Below are positions 57,901-64,000 of a stretch of 64,000 nucleotides of DNA, one piece after another. The translations under genes were made by a program, and so were the position numbers. Within the stretch, counting starts at the first letter, position 1; every line of letters begins with the position of its first letter. Source of the stretch: Pandoraea anhela (GTDB lineage: Bacteria; Pseudomonadota; Gammaproteobacteria; Burkholderiales; Burkholderiaceae); contig NZ_CABPSB010000008.1 of NCBI RefSeq assembly GCF_902459655.1, positions 186,001-250,000 on the forward strand, written 5' to 3'. Below the pieces are notes generated by a model. The model was not told where the DNA came from. It worked only from the letters and a program-made list of their open reading frames with translations, and made no database searches.

Positions 57901-60608
57901 AGGATCTGCAAGTCTCGCTTCAGACGATGGTCAGCGGCACACAGGTCACATCCGGGCCTAACAACGGCCGTGGCAGCATTTCCGTCATTCGCGCCGACGG
58001 CCTGGAGGCAGCGGAAATGACATTGTTGCTAACTGCCGCCCGTGTCGTACTCGCGGGGGCGAGACAAGGCAGCCTCGAAGAACAAGTCGTGCGCATGGGC
58101 CGTAGGATTATCCACGAGCCGTTGAATATCGGCCGAACGCGCACAACGCGTGACGATGACCTCGCTGACATGCCGTTGCCCGCCCCTGCGCTTGAGAATT
58201 TCAACGGGCTGGGTGGGTTTGCCGAGCAGGGGCGCGAGTACGTGACGGTACTCGGTCCGGGCCAGCGCACACCCGCGCCATGGCTGAACGTCATCGCCAA
58301 TCCGGAATTTGGATTTCAAGTCTCCGAGTCAGGAGGTGGCTACACCTGGTCGACCAATAGCCAAGCCAATCAACTGACGCCATGGTCGAACGATCCGGTC
58401 GTCGATCCGTGCAGTGAGGCGTTCTTTTTGCGCGACGACGAAACCGGGCATCTCTGGAGCCCGACCGCATCTCCAATCCGTCTGGAGAACACTCGCTATA
58501 TTGCCTCTCACGGTTTTGGGTACAGTCGTTTCGAACATGCAGTGTATGGCATCAAGACCGAACTCGTGCAATTCGTGAGTTGGCACGACCCTGTCAAGCT
58601 CTCCGTACTCACCATCGAAAACCGTTCAAAGCGCCCGCGCAGACTCTCTGCTGCGGCATACGTCGAATGGGTGCTAGGTGCCGGACGTGCCCGCAATGCG
58701 CCGTTTGTCGTCTCGGAGATCGATTCCGTCACGGGCGGAATGTTCGCCACCAACGCATGGAACGGTGAATTCAGTGAGCGCATCGCCTTTCTGGACTGGC
58801 AGGGCAAGCAGTCCAGTTGGACCGGCGACCGCACAGAATTCATCGGACGCAACGGCGATCTCGCCCGTCCTGCCGGGCTGATATCCGCTGCGGCGCTCAG
58901 CAATGCGACGGGCGCGGGCATGGATCCTTGCGGCGTGCTACTCACGCACATCACATTGGCCCCCGGCGAACGCGTCGAACTGACGCTTCTTCTTGGGCAG
59001 GCGAACGACCGTGACGCGGCAAGGAGATACATTCAACGCTACCGTGGGACATCGTCGGCCACGGTCTTAGCAACGGTCAAATCGGAATGGCGCGCGATTC
59101 TCACGCAGCTTCAGGTCGAGACACCGGACCGGGCGACCGATCTGATGCTTAACGGTTGGCTGCTCTATCAGGTGCTGTCTTGCCGCATGTGGGCGCGTGC
59201 CGCGTTCTATCAGGCGAGCGGCGGGTTCGGATTTCGCGATCAACTGCAGGATTGCATGGCGCTGTGCCATGCGCGCCCCGATCTTGCCCGGGCGCATTTG
59301 CTCAAGGCGGCCGCAAGGCAATTTGTCGAGGGGGATGTGCAGCATTGGTGGCATCCGCCCTCAGGTCGTGGCGTGCGCACCCATATCTCCGACGACAGGC
59401 TTTGGCTACCGTACTCGGTCAATCATTACGTCAGAGTGACGGGTGACACGAAGATTCTCGATGAGCCGGTGCCCTATCTGGAGGGACGCGCTGCCCCCGA
59501 CACCGAAGAGAATGCGTATTACGTGCCGACAGTCACAGCGCAGAGCGGAACCCTGTTCGAGCATTGCCAGCGGGCCATCGATTGCAGTCTCGCAACGGGC
59601 ACTCACGGCCTGCCGCTCATCGGCGGGGGCGACTGGAACGACGGTCTGAATCGCGTCGGGATGGAAGGCAAAGGCGAAAGCATCTGGCTTGGCTGGTTCC
59701 TGCATGCCACCGCGTTGCCCTTTGCCGATTTGGCGCAAGCGCGCGCAGAGGTCGACGCCGCAGCGCGATGGCGGGCACATGCTGAGCGTTTGCATGCCGC
59801 GCTGAACAATGGCGCTTGGGATGGCGCATGGTACCTGCGAGCCTACTTCGATGACGGGACACCGCTCGGCGCTGCGGGCGATGCAGAGTGTCGTATCGAT
59901 TCGATTGCTCAGAGCTGGAGTGTGATTTCGGGGGCGGGAGATGTAGACCGGCAGCGTCGGGCGATGGAATCTGTCGAGCACTATCTGGTGCGCCCGGGCG
60001 ACGACCTCATCCTGTTGTTGACGCCACCGTTCGACAAGATGGCGCGAGATCCCGGGTATATCAAGGGATACCTGCCCGGCATTCGGGAAAACGGCGGGCA
60101 ATACACGCACGCCGCCACCTGGTGCATGATCGCATACGCGAAAATGGGCGACGGCAACCGTGCTGGCGACATGCTTACGATGCTCAACCCCATCAATCAT
60201 GCCGACACGCGCGCCGGTGTGCATGCCTACAAGGTGGAGCCTTACGTTATGGCCGGAGACATTTACGCCTCCTCAACGCACGTGCGCCGTGGCGGTTGGA
60301 CCTGGTACACCGGCGCTGCGGGGTGGATGTATCGCGGTACCGTGGAGTCCATACTGGGGCTGGATAAGCGCGGCAACGCACTGCGCATTGCACCGTGCAT
60401 TCCCCGGGAGTGGCGCGGGTATCGCTTTAGCTATCAATTCGGCGAATCCCGTTATCTCATCTCGGTGGCCAATCCGCATGGCCAGAGTCAAGGCCCAGCA
60501 TCCGTCACGATCGACGGGCAACTTTTGGAAGGCAACGATCCAGACATACCGCTGGTCGACGATGGACGTACCCACCGTGTGCAGGTCAGTCTTCTATCGC
60601 CAGTGTGA
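51975..60608 (+). CDS. Cyclic beta-1,2-glucan synthase-type enzyme (GT84/GH94)
   Basis: This 2,877-residue membrane enzyme resembles NdvB/ChvB. After a soluble N-terminal region it has membrane helices (AAYILGVCLLSGLILAVPVWLSA, around residue 420) and then a glycosyltransferase domain with YVITLDSDTRLP (DSD at about 638-640) and ILSHDLFEGNFARCGLVTDIELFEDFPS (about 748). RWIRGDWQ (about 787) completes the glycosyltransferase motifs. A second membrane block, a glycoamylase-like region (NFGLYLLSVLSARDFGWIG, about 1055; MSWSGSMFEYLMPSLVMDYP, about 1370) and C-terminal GH94 phosphorylase-type repeats follow. It would polymerise glucose from UDP-glucose and trim chain length. No ndvA exporter gene is visible nearby. 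Confidence 0.88.
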   Translation: MWKPPGMDYFVGTSRGTSDFGPPETPIRAELFSRDRLEQHALSLARAQQIAVHPPRTRALTSRAADNERVLRKCYDATAHATLQRRSITPAAEWLLDNFRTVSDQFREVRHDLNTKSFRSLPRLLDGPLRGLPRIYGVLWAFVAHTDSRFDPALLTCFLLAYQKVEPLSMAELWAMPLTLRAVMIENLRRLCGQVTRAQVNRQAADRYADDLLAHKASASPAADDAPKAAAAVVEPFEPAFTVQLIQRLRYQDRSLQWLSDQLAQQGQSADEVVQAEHASQAAANMSVRNVITSLRDMRAFDWHPLFEEVSLVDAYLRQNAGYAEMDFATRDGYRHEIEKLAARSRLSELEVTQALNLRAAAAAAGTGDATDAEDMPRRTDPGYYLLSSGRGAFEREIAYRVPITHRWGLHDAHHRAAAYILGVCLLSGLILAVPVWLSAIAGVSITGLVLLAVCGQFPASELAVLLIERTLTRFIPPRHLPRLELADGITPELSTFVVVPMMLTNEADIAAQVAQLEVHYLANPKGDVRFALLSDWRDADEEHIESDMPLLAAASARIAALNSRYAEGTSNTPRFFLFHRRRLWNETQRKWLAWERKRGKLHEFNRLLRGATDTSFMTIDAHAPWAPPGVRYVITLDSDTRLPIDAVRQLVGTAAHPLNRPYIDPGSRRVVAGYGILQPRITPTLPTMSEGTIYSRLFSGRYGIDPYAGAVSDVYQDLLGEGSYVGKGLYDVDAFESSLAGRIPENTILSHDLFEGNFARCGLVTDIELFEDFPSHAQVAAARLHRWIRGDWQLLPWIVGKRGGATPAAARWKMLDNLRRSITAPAALATLVCAWTVAQAPVGIWSALVVLAISAPALFLIATGLIPSQTGIWMPSHWRAVGRDMCSGVERTLILASMLANHAWLAIDAIARTLFRLTVSRRRLLEWVTAAQVKLHTARSVGNFLWSFRGAITLTALCTAIVAWLRPASLPWAAPFLILWSLSPFVAQWISRRPAPTRPSLVLTEDNPALRMAGRRIWRFFSTFVDDDNHQLPPDNFQEDPRPVVAHRSSPTNFGLYLLSVLSARDFGWIGVTETLERLERTLGTMSTLARYQGHFFNWYDTRDLSALAPQYVSSVDSGNLAGHLLVVASACEDIPLEPVFSRAQLDGILDTVALLRDAIAHESDDRRTLTVNRTHLYEELDALELMLLQPAPSKPVDVIADASEGWRRRWNAIDRLVTTLLDLAQTFVNERGDAAHSEVLYWVGAIRSDVKSHVRDLAPDVSPEGESLHYFTLSPLPGADIVKRFEAVATLARRLFDEMDFRFLYAADRRLFSIGYRVADAELDNSYYDLLASEARLTSFIAIAKGDVPATHWFRLGRIMTPYGKAAVLMSWSGSMFEYLMPSLVMDYPHRSLLDSTCELAVASQIAYGKARNVPWGISESACNIRDRALTYQYSDFGVPELALKRGLARSLVIAPYATVLAAMYDLPHAVANLKRLDGVGARGVFGYYDAIDYTASRLPKNCNAVPVRTYMAHHQGMSLVALTNVLFGDVMRQRFHRQPVVRAADLLLHEANPREISAVDLAPDIADTPTGVEAIVPVMRRFYSAGQTPPATHLLSNGEYSVMITAAGSGYSLCGNAAVTRWREDLTCDLWGSYLFLRDTANDAVWSATFQPVDTEPDAYDVAFSEDRASIVRQEGSLVSTLEIIVSPEDNAEVRRLSITNEGALTREIEVTSYAEVVLAPMASDTAHPAFSNLFVQTEYLPEVQGLLAMRRPRGGTDTPLWAAHVLARSPHGGNVGYETDRARFITRGRTIRDPLAVMDGRPLSNTVGPVLDPIFSLRTRIIVAPGGTEHLVFSTMVAPSREALLDLTDKYHDPASFQRISTLAWTQGQVNLHYLGITADDAQLFQFIANRVLYVDAAMRAAVEVLKRNTLSAPSLWRFGISGDLPIVLVRVDDQDDRDIVRQLLRAHEYWQGKGVPVDLVILNERKVSYIEDLQVSLQTMVSGTQVTSGPNNGRGSISVIRADGLEAAEMTLLLTAARVVLAGARQGSLEEQVVRMGRRIIHEPLNIGRTRTTRDDDLADMPLPAPALENFNGLGGFAEQGREYVTVLGPGQRTPAPWLNVIANPEFGFQVSESGGGYTWSTNSQANQLTPWSNDPVVDPCSEAFFLRDDETGHLWSPTASPIRLENTRYIASHGFGYSRFEHAVYGIKTELVQFVSWHDPVKLSVLTIENRSKRPRRLSAAAYVEWVLGAGRARNAPFVVSEIDSVTGGMFATNAWNGEFSERIAFLDWQGKQSSWTGDRTEFIGRNGDLARPAGLISAAALSNATGAGMDPCGVLLTHITLAPGERVELTLLLGQANDRDAARRYIQRYRGTSSATVLATVKSEWRAILTQLQVETPDRATDLMLNGWLLYQVLSCRMWARAAFYQASGGFGFRDQLQDCMALCHARPDLARAHLLKAAARQFVEGDVQHWWHPPSGRGVRTHISDDRLWLPYSVNHYVRVTGDTKILDEPVPYLEGRAAPDTEENAYYVPTVTAQSGTLFEHCQRAIDCSLATGTHGLPLIGGGDWNDGLNRVGMEGKGESIWLGWFLHATALPFADLAQARAEVDAAARWRAHAERLHAALNNGAWDGAWYLRAYFDDGTPLGAAGDAECRIDSIAQSWSVISGAGDVDRQRRAMESVEHYLVRPGDDLILLLTPPFDKMARDPGYIKGYLPGIRENGGQYTHAATWCMIAYAKMGDGNRAGDMLTMLNPINHADTRAGVHAYKVEPYVMAGDIYASSTHVRRGGWTWYTGAAGWMYRGTVESILGLDKRGNALRIAPCIPREWRGYRFSYQFGESRYLISVANPHGQSQGPASVTIDGQLLEGNDPDIPLVDDGRTHRVQVSLLSPV

Positions 60609-60899
60609 CGCTCTTCTTCATCACCGAATTGGATGATGATTTTGGTTGTATTTTTTAAAAATTTAAGGAAAAACAAAATGAATTATAAATATAAACAAAA
60701 AATAAACCGCTTGTTTGATTCTCAATAAAAGCGTATTAAATATTTATTTAATATCAAGTTTGGCTTTTTCGATAGTGCGTCGGTCCCCCGATCCATGCGA
60801 GACACTTCCGATCTCTGACCTTTTTGGTTGTGTATTTATCAACGCCTCCCTACCTTGTAATTATCGATGCTAAAGCGTTGTATATTCGAGAGGTGATTT

Positions 60900-60992
60900 A
60901 TGAGTGCCGGTATCGTCAAGTGGTTCAATGAAAGCAGGGGTTTTGGCTTAATAACACCGGATGATGGAGGCGCAGATCAACAAGTAGCCTAA
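60900..60992 (+). pseudogene. Truncated cold-shock protein gene
   Basis: The 30-codon frame reads [20 protein letters not shown], matching the first strand pair of a cold-shock domain, then [10 protein letters not shown] and a stop. The second RNA-binding motif (DLFAHFS in the intact gene at 63153) is missing, so this is the remnant of a deleted gene. The AT-rich leader (60640-60760) may have been its promoter. Confidence 0.75.
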
Positions 60993-61043
60993 GCCGTCCA
61001 ATGCTGACTCGTGTTAGGGTCCAACGATGAAAGGGAGGTTTTC

Positions 61044-61283
61044 ATGCACCGAACGATCGCGTACCGCGGCTTCGAGATTCAGGTCGAACTGATTCCGGCT
61101 GCTGATGAGGACACTTTTGATGTGACCTTTCAGATAACGGGCACTACAAATCTCGAAGTGCTAGGCGCTCGGGGAGGCCGCATCCCGTTGCGCAACGGCC
61201 CTTTTACTGAGCGATGGGCCTATTTGGTAGCCGAAATCGCCGGTCAAGCTGCAATCGACGTGTTACTCGGTCCCGGCAACTGA
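61044..61283 (+). CDS. Hypothetical small protein
   Basis: This 79-residue protein (MHRTIAYRGFEIQVELIPAADEDTFDVTFQITG) is small, beta-rich and not recognised. AGGGAGG precedes the ATG at 61044. It follows the cold-shock remnant by 51 bp and may have inherited its promoter. Confidence 0.65.
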   Translation: MHRTIAYRGFEIQVELIPAADEDTFDVTFQITGTTNLEVLGARGGRIPLRNGPFTERWAYLVAEIAGQAAIDVLLGPGN

Positions 61284-61588
61284 TTCCATGTTTTTTCCCC
61301 GACGCAATGCGCTCCGTGACGCACAAGGGGACGCCCCCGGCCGGTTATGCGGTACGGTTAAAGAGTTGACGACACCCGTCTACGGCATTGGGCTCTGGTC
61401 AGCCCCAAGATCAAACTAGCAGGTAAGCGTTCGCCCCAGCGTTCCGCTCAGGAACAACAGCACGCGATTATTTTTTATATGCGAGGATGAGCCCACTGGG
61501 GAAACATCTCTTGGTGCCGTGTCCAGCAATGCGCCTTTGGAATGCCACGCTCGATGTCACCCGCAATCAGCCGAATCGGGGAGGATCC
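61284..61588. other. Intergenic region
   Basis: This 305-bp gap before the transglutaminase gene shows no gene or clear regulatory pattern. Confidence 0.4.
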
Positions 61589-62392
61589 ATGAAACTTCGC
61601 GTCGGATACGAACTGTCGTACGAGTGCCCACAGCCTACGCCGATGATGCTGATGTTGAACACGCATTTTTCGCATGCAAAGGATATTGCCATAGCGGATC
61701 TGCTCGTTACCGATCCGCCGGTGCCAATACGGCAGTACCGCGATTTGTTCGGCAATCTGTGCAGTCGAATCGTCGCGCCTGTCGGGCGTGTGAAATTGAG
61801 CACGAGAGCGCTGCTGAATGTGCCAAGTGCCATGGAAACGCGGCCCATCGAGGGGAGGGGCCATCCCGTTGAGCAGTTGCCCGACGACACGCTGATTTTT
61901 CTATTAGGCAGCCGTTATTGCGAAACCGATCTGTTGGTCGAAGTCGCGTGGCAGCTTTTCGGCCAGTGCACGCCGGGTCGCGAGACTGCCCTAGCAATCT
62001 GCGACTTCGTGCACCGGCATATCGAATTTGATTACGGGCATGCGCGGCCGACCAAAACGGCGTGGGACGCGTACCGTGAACGCAAAGGCGTCTGCCGAGA
62101 TTTCGCTCATCTGGGCGTCACCCTATGCCGGGCGATGAATATTCCGGCGCGCTACTGCACCGGCTATATCAGCGATGTGGGCTTGCCGCCCGTCGCGGCA
62201 CCGATGGATTTCGCGGGGTGGTTCGAAGCCTATGTGGGCGGTAGCTGGCAGACCTTCGATCCGAGAAACAACGCGCCGCGCATTGGGCGTGTTTTGATGG
62301 CATACGGACGTGATGCTGCCGATGTCGCAGTTAGCAATGCATTCGGGCCCGCCGTCCTAACGCACTTCAAGGTGCACTGCGACCGGGAATGA
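61589..62392 (+). CDS. Transglutaminase-like protein
   Basis: This 267-residue protein has a cysteine-protease-like transglutaminase core: ERKGVCRDFAHLGVTLCRAMNIPARYCTGY (catalytic cysteine) and MDFAGWFEAYVGGSWQTFDPRNN (aspartate region). The usual HAW triad segment is GWFEAY here, which is normal for this bacterial subfamily. GGGGAGG precedes the ATG at 61589. Substrate unknown; related proteins act as proteases or amidases in peptide metabolism. Confidence 0.8.
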   Translation: MKLRVGYELSYECPQPTPMMLMLNTHFSHAKDIAIADLLVTDPPVPIRQYRDLFGNLCSRIVAPVGRVKLSTRALLNVPSAMETRPIEGRGHPVEQLPDDTLIFLLGSRYCETDLLVEVAWQLFGQCTPGRETALAICDFVHRHIEFDYGHARPTKTAWDAYRERKGVCRDFAHLGVTLCRAMNIPARYCTGYISDVGLPPVAAPMDFAGWFEAYVGGSWQTFDPRNNAPRIGRVLMAYGRDAADVAVSNAFGPAVLTHFKVHCDRE

Positions 62393-62685
62393 CCGAGCCA
62401 CAGTCCGCCAACGCCGAGTCGGCGCGGAAATGTACGGATAGGACGCGTTCGCGTTGCAATGTCGTCGTTCGAGTCGAGCGATGCATTGCAGAATTGCTTA
62501 GCGTTCGTGGCACGACGGCGTAAGGTTAGCCAACGCATGAGGTCTCTTCCAGCGGCCGCGTTGGAGAAGGTTGAATGTCAGTTGTGGGTCGCAAGCCGTC
62601 AGTCGGCACGACGAATTTCCGTTTAGGCGCACACCTGCATGGGGTGCATGTGTTAGGAGGTTCCAAACTTCTCTCTCCGAGCAGA

Positions 62686-62707
62686 ATATTAGGCGATTGC
62701 CTAATAT
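62686..62707. repeat. 9-bp inverted repeat
   Basis: ATATTAGGC and GCCTAATAT around GATT. It may be an operator or hairpin; no T-run follows. Confidence 0.6.
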
Positions 62708-62983
62708 CTATGCCGACGGCGCCGACTCACACACCGGCCTTTGGTGCGGGTGACGCATTCATTGTGTGAGCATCAGGCTGCGTCACGAACGACCGCGCTT
62801 CGTCGAGCGAACAAGAATCCCAATCACTCGCTACAATCGTCTGAGCCGGTGACGATCGCCGATCGTTTTTCGCTCCACAGTCTTCGGAAGCGCATCGTTA
62901 GCGAGTGATGCCCCTGCAAATAAATGCAGCCGATTATTCTTTATCGCAATTTGACCGAAAGCGTCCTCGCCTCACGAAATACC

Positions 62984-63012
62984 TTGACAGTGCCGAACCC
63001 TCAACGTACTGT
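62984..63012 (+). promoter_or_regulatory. Sigma-70 promoter of the cold-shock gene
   Basis: TTGACA (62984-62989) and TACTGT (63007-63012) are separated by 17 bp. Transcription would start near 63019 and give a leader of about 135 bases, the usual long cspA-type leader. Confidence 0.65.
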
Positions 63013-63152
63013 GTCCGAAGAAACATTCAAGAAGCTCGATTGCTGATCATCATTTTTCTGCGTTTTCTGCGCGGTACTCGCTGTCCTCTCTCCCTCCTTG
63101 AAGTTTTTCTCGCTCCGCAACGGAGTTAATTCGATTATTTCAAGGATTCATC

Positions 63153-63356
63153 ATGGAAACCGGTACCGTTAAGTGGTTCAACGATAGCAAGGGCTTCGGC
63201 TTCATTACGCCAGATGCTGGCGGCGACGATCTGTTCGCCCACTTCTCCGAAGTGCGAGGCGAAGGCTTCAAGTCGCTCGCAGAGAATCAAAAGGTTAGCT
63301 ACGAGACCAAGCGCGGCCCCAAGGGCCTGCAGGCATCGAATATCACCCCGCAGTAA
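63153..63356 (+). CDS. cspA: Cold-shock protein
   Basis: This 67-residue protein is a complete cold-shock domain: [20 protein letters not shown] (RNP1 KGFGFI), [10 protein letters not shown] (RNP2-type) and [10 protein letters not shown]. It binds single-stranded nucleic acid and melts mRNA structure. Its long leader supports post-transcriptional control. It is an intact relative of the truncated gene at 60900. The symbol is by family; several csp genes may exist in the genome. Confidence 0.9.
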   Translation: METGTVKWFNDSKGFGFITPDAGGDDLFAHFSEVRGEGFKSLAENQKVSYETKRGPKGLQASNITPQ

Positions 63357-63364
63357 CGTCGTTC

Positions 63365-63386
63365 AAGGGCCGGTCAACCGGCCCTT
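63365..63386 (+). terminator. Terminator after the cold-shock gene
   Basis: AAGGGCCGGT and ACCGGCCCTT around CA, eight bases after the stop; the following CGCTTG is a weak tail. Confidence 0.65.
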
Positions 63387-63549
63387 CGCTTGTATAGCAT
63401 CCGAGCGGAGCCATTGCGCTCCCGACTTGATCGCACCATTTCGAGGTGTGCATCATTTGTCTTTCCGACACGATCTGTCTCGCTCCCACTTTCGAAGTTT
63501 CCGACTTGTATGGCCCGAATGCCATGCAACGGTCACTCGCTTTCCATTT

Positions 63550-63780
63550 ATGAAAAATAATAACCATAACCACCATTACAACGGGTATCTGGTCTCCCCC
63601 TCCGCGTACCTGCTTCCGGACGGCTGGTTTGCGGCCAACCTCCTGCTCGAGCGGGGCGATGCCGCCCATGCGGCGCCCGCCGCATACACATTCCATGCAC
63701 TGGACTATTTCGACACCGAACTGCAAGCGCTGGGGCACGCGAGCGCATGGGCACGCGACTGGATCGACAATCGCGGTTGA
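63550..63780 (+). CDS. Hypothetical protein downstream of cspA
   Basis: This 76-residue protein begins with an Asn/His-rich stretch (MKNNNHNHHYNGYLVSPSAYLLPDGWFAANLLLERGD) and continues with a compact soluble part. It is not recognised. There is no clear ribosome site. The position after a cspA gene is seen in other Burkholderiaceae from memory, but I cannot confirm homology. Confidence 0.5.
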   Translation: MKNNNHNHHYNGYLVSPSAYLLPDGWFAANLLLERGDAAHAAPAAYTFHALDYFDTELQALGHASAWARDWIDNRG

Positions 63781-63967
63781 TCTGAGTAGCACCCGGTCAC
63801 ATCGCAAGACGTGTGCTCGTTGATCGGCTGGTTTCTTCGTCAGTCAGATAATGGCGCCAGCACGCTTTCTTAGGGAACAGCGCGATCACATCGCAGGGTC
63901 AGGCTTTCCTCCGGTCCGTTGACAAAAACTCGTGTTAATCCGGCGCGCCACGGAGGAGATATCCCCG

Positions 63968-64000
63968 ATGTCGCCTCACGCAATTGATGTACCTGCCCCA
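63968..64000 (+). CDS. Start of an unidentified gene, cut by the window edge
   Basis: GGAGGA lies about nine bases before an ATG at 63968 and the frame (MSPHAIDVPAP) stays open to the end. Too little is visible to name it. Confidence 0.45.
   Translation, partial: MSPHAIDVPAP

Larger units (their letters stand above)
62393..63152. other. Intergenic region with hairpin and cspA promoter
   Basis: This 760-bp gap contains a 9-bp perfect hairpin at 62686-62707, a sigma-70-type promoter at 62984-63012 and a roughly 135-base leader for the cold-shock gene. No convincing gene is present. Confidence 0.55.

Noticed and set aside
1-64000. tRNA, rRNA and CRISPR arrays
   Set aside because: No cloverleaf, rRNA-like stretch or regularly spaced repeat was seen on reading the window.

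Overview
The window looks like a chromosome segment of a high-GC betaproteobacterium, most likely Burkholderiaceae and possibly Pandoraea. This is inferred from protein families, codon use and a typical proteobacterial dif site; no rRNA or tRNA gene was found to confirm it.

Left third (1-16.9 kb): a minus-strand group encodes a Tat-exported formylglycine-generating-enzyme homologue, a HAD-type lipoprotein and a fused MFS/spermidine-synthase-like membrane protein cut by the window edge. Next come two ECF sigma / RskA-type anti-sigma pairs. The first (11.2-12.6 kb) lies beside a five-gene, translationally coupled lipid-modification operon: DUF1295 membrane protein, coclaurine-N-methyltransferase-like enzyme, FAD amine oxidase, DUF1365 and cyclopropane synthase. 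The families match the sigK-rskA-ufaA1 neighbourhood of mycobacteria. The second pair (15.0-16.2 kb) lies just downstream of a DUF3455 lipoprotein gene.

Middle (17.2-30 kb): the accessory region. A chromosome-dimer-resolution (dif) site at 17192-17219 is followed by a Tn7-like element. On the minus strand this encodes a TnsA-like protein whose catalytic residues appear lost, a DDE transposase (TniA/TnsB), an AAA+ ATPase (TniB/TnsC) and a 921-residue TniQ fused to a tyrosine-recombinase-like domain that has lost its catalytic residues. A separate, catalytically complete paralogue of that domain lies at the other end, with a Xer-like 12-6-12 bp inverted site just upstream of its gene. Cargo between them includes a DUF5677 protein, a possible PD-(D/E)XK nuclease and an unknown protein. 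My working hypothesis is that the element recognises dif, or a dif-like site, through the TniQ-recombinase fusion and resolves cointegrates with the active paralogue. The transposon ends could not be located.

Right half (31-64 kb): a dense stress-type locus with a glycine-zipper lipoprotein, an Nramp-like transporter, a Crp/Fnr regulator, transaldolase, CsbD, DUF3309, 6-phosphogluconate dehydrogenase, transketolase, phosphoglucomutase, a Spy-like protein, PRC-barrel proteins, a collagen-like lipoprotein, SYLF and BON proteins, an AI-2E transporter, a slipin and a 2,877-residue cyclic-beta-glucan-synthase-type enzyme. Eleven intergenic copies of a palindrome, GTNCG-N4-CGNAC, sit upstream of many of these genes and suggest one shared regulon. 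The enzyme set would link the pentose-phosphate pathway and glucose-1-phosphate supply to glucan synthesis. The end of the window holds a transglutaminase-like protein, a truncated cold-shock gene and an intact cspA-type gene with its own promoter and terminator.
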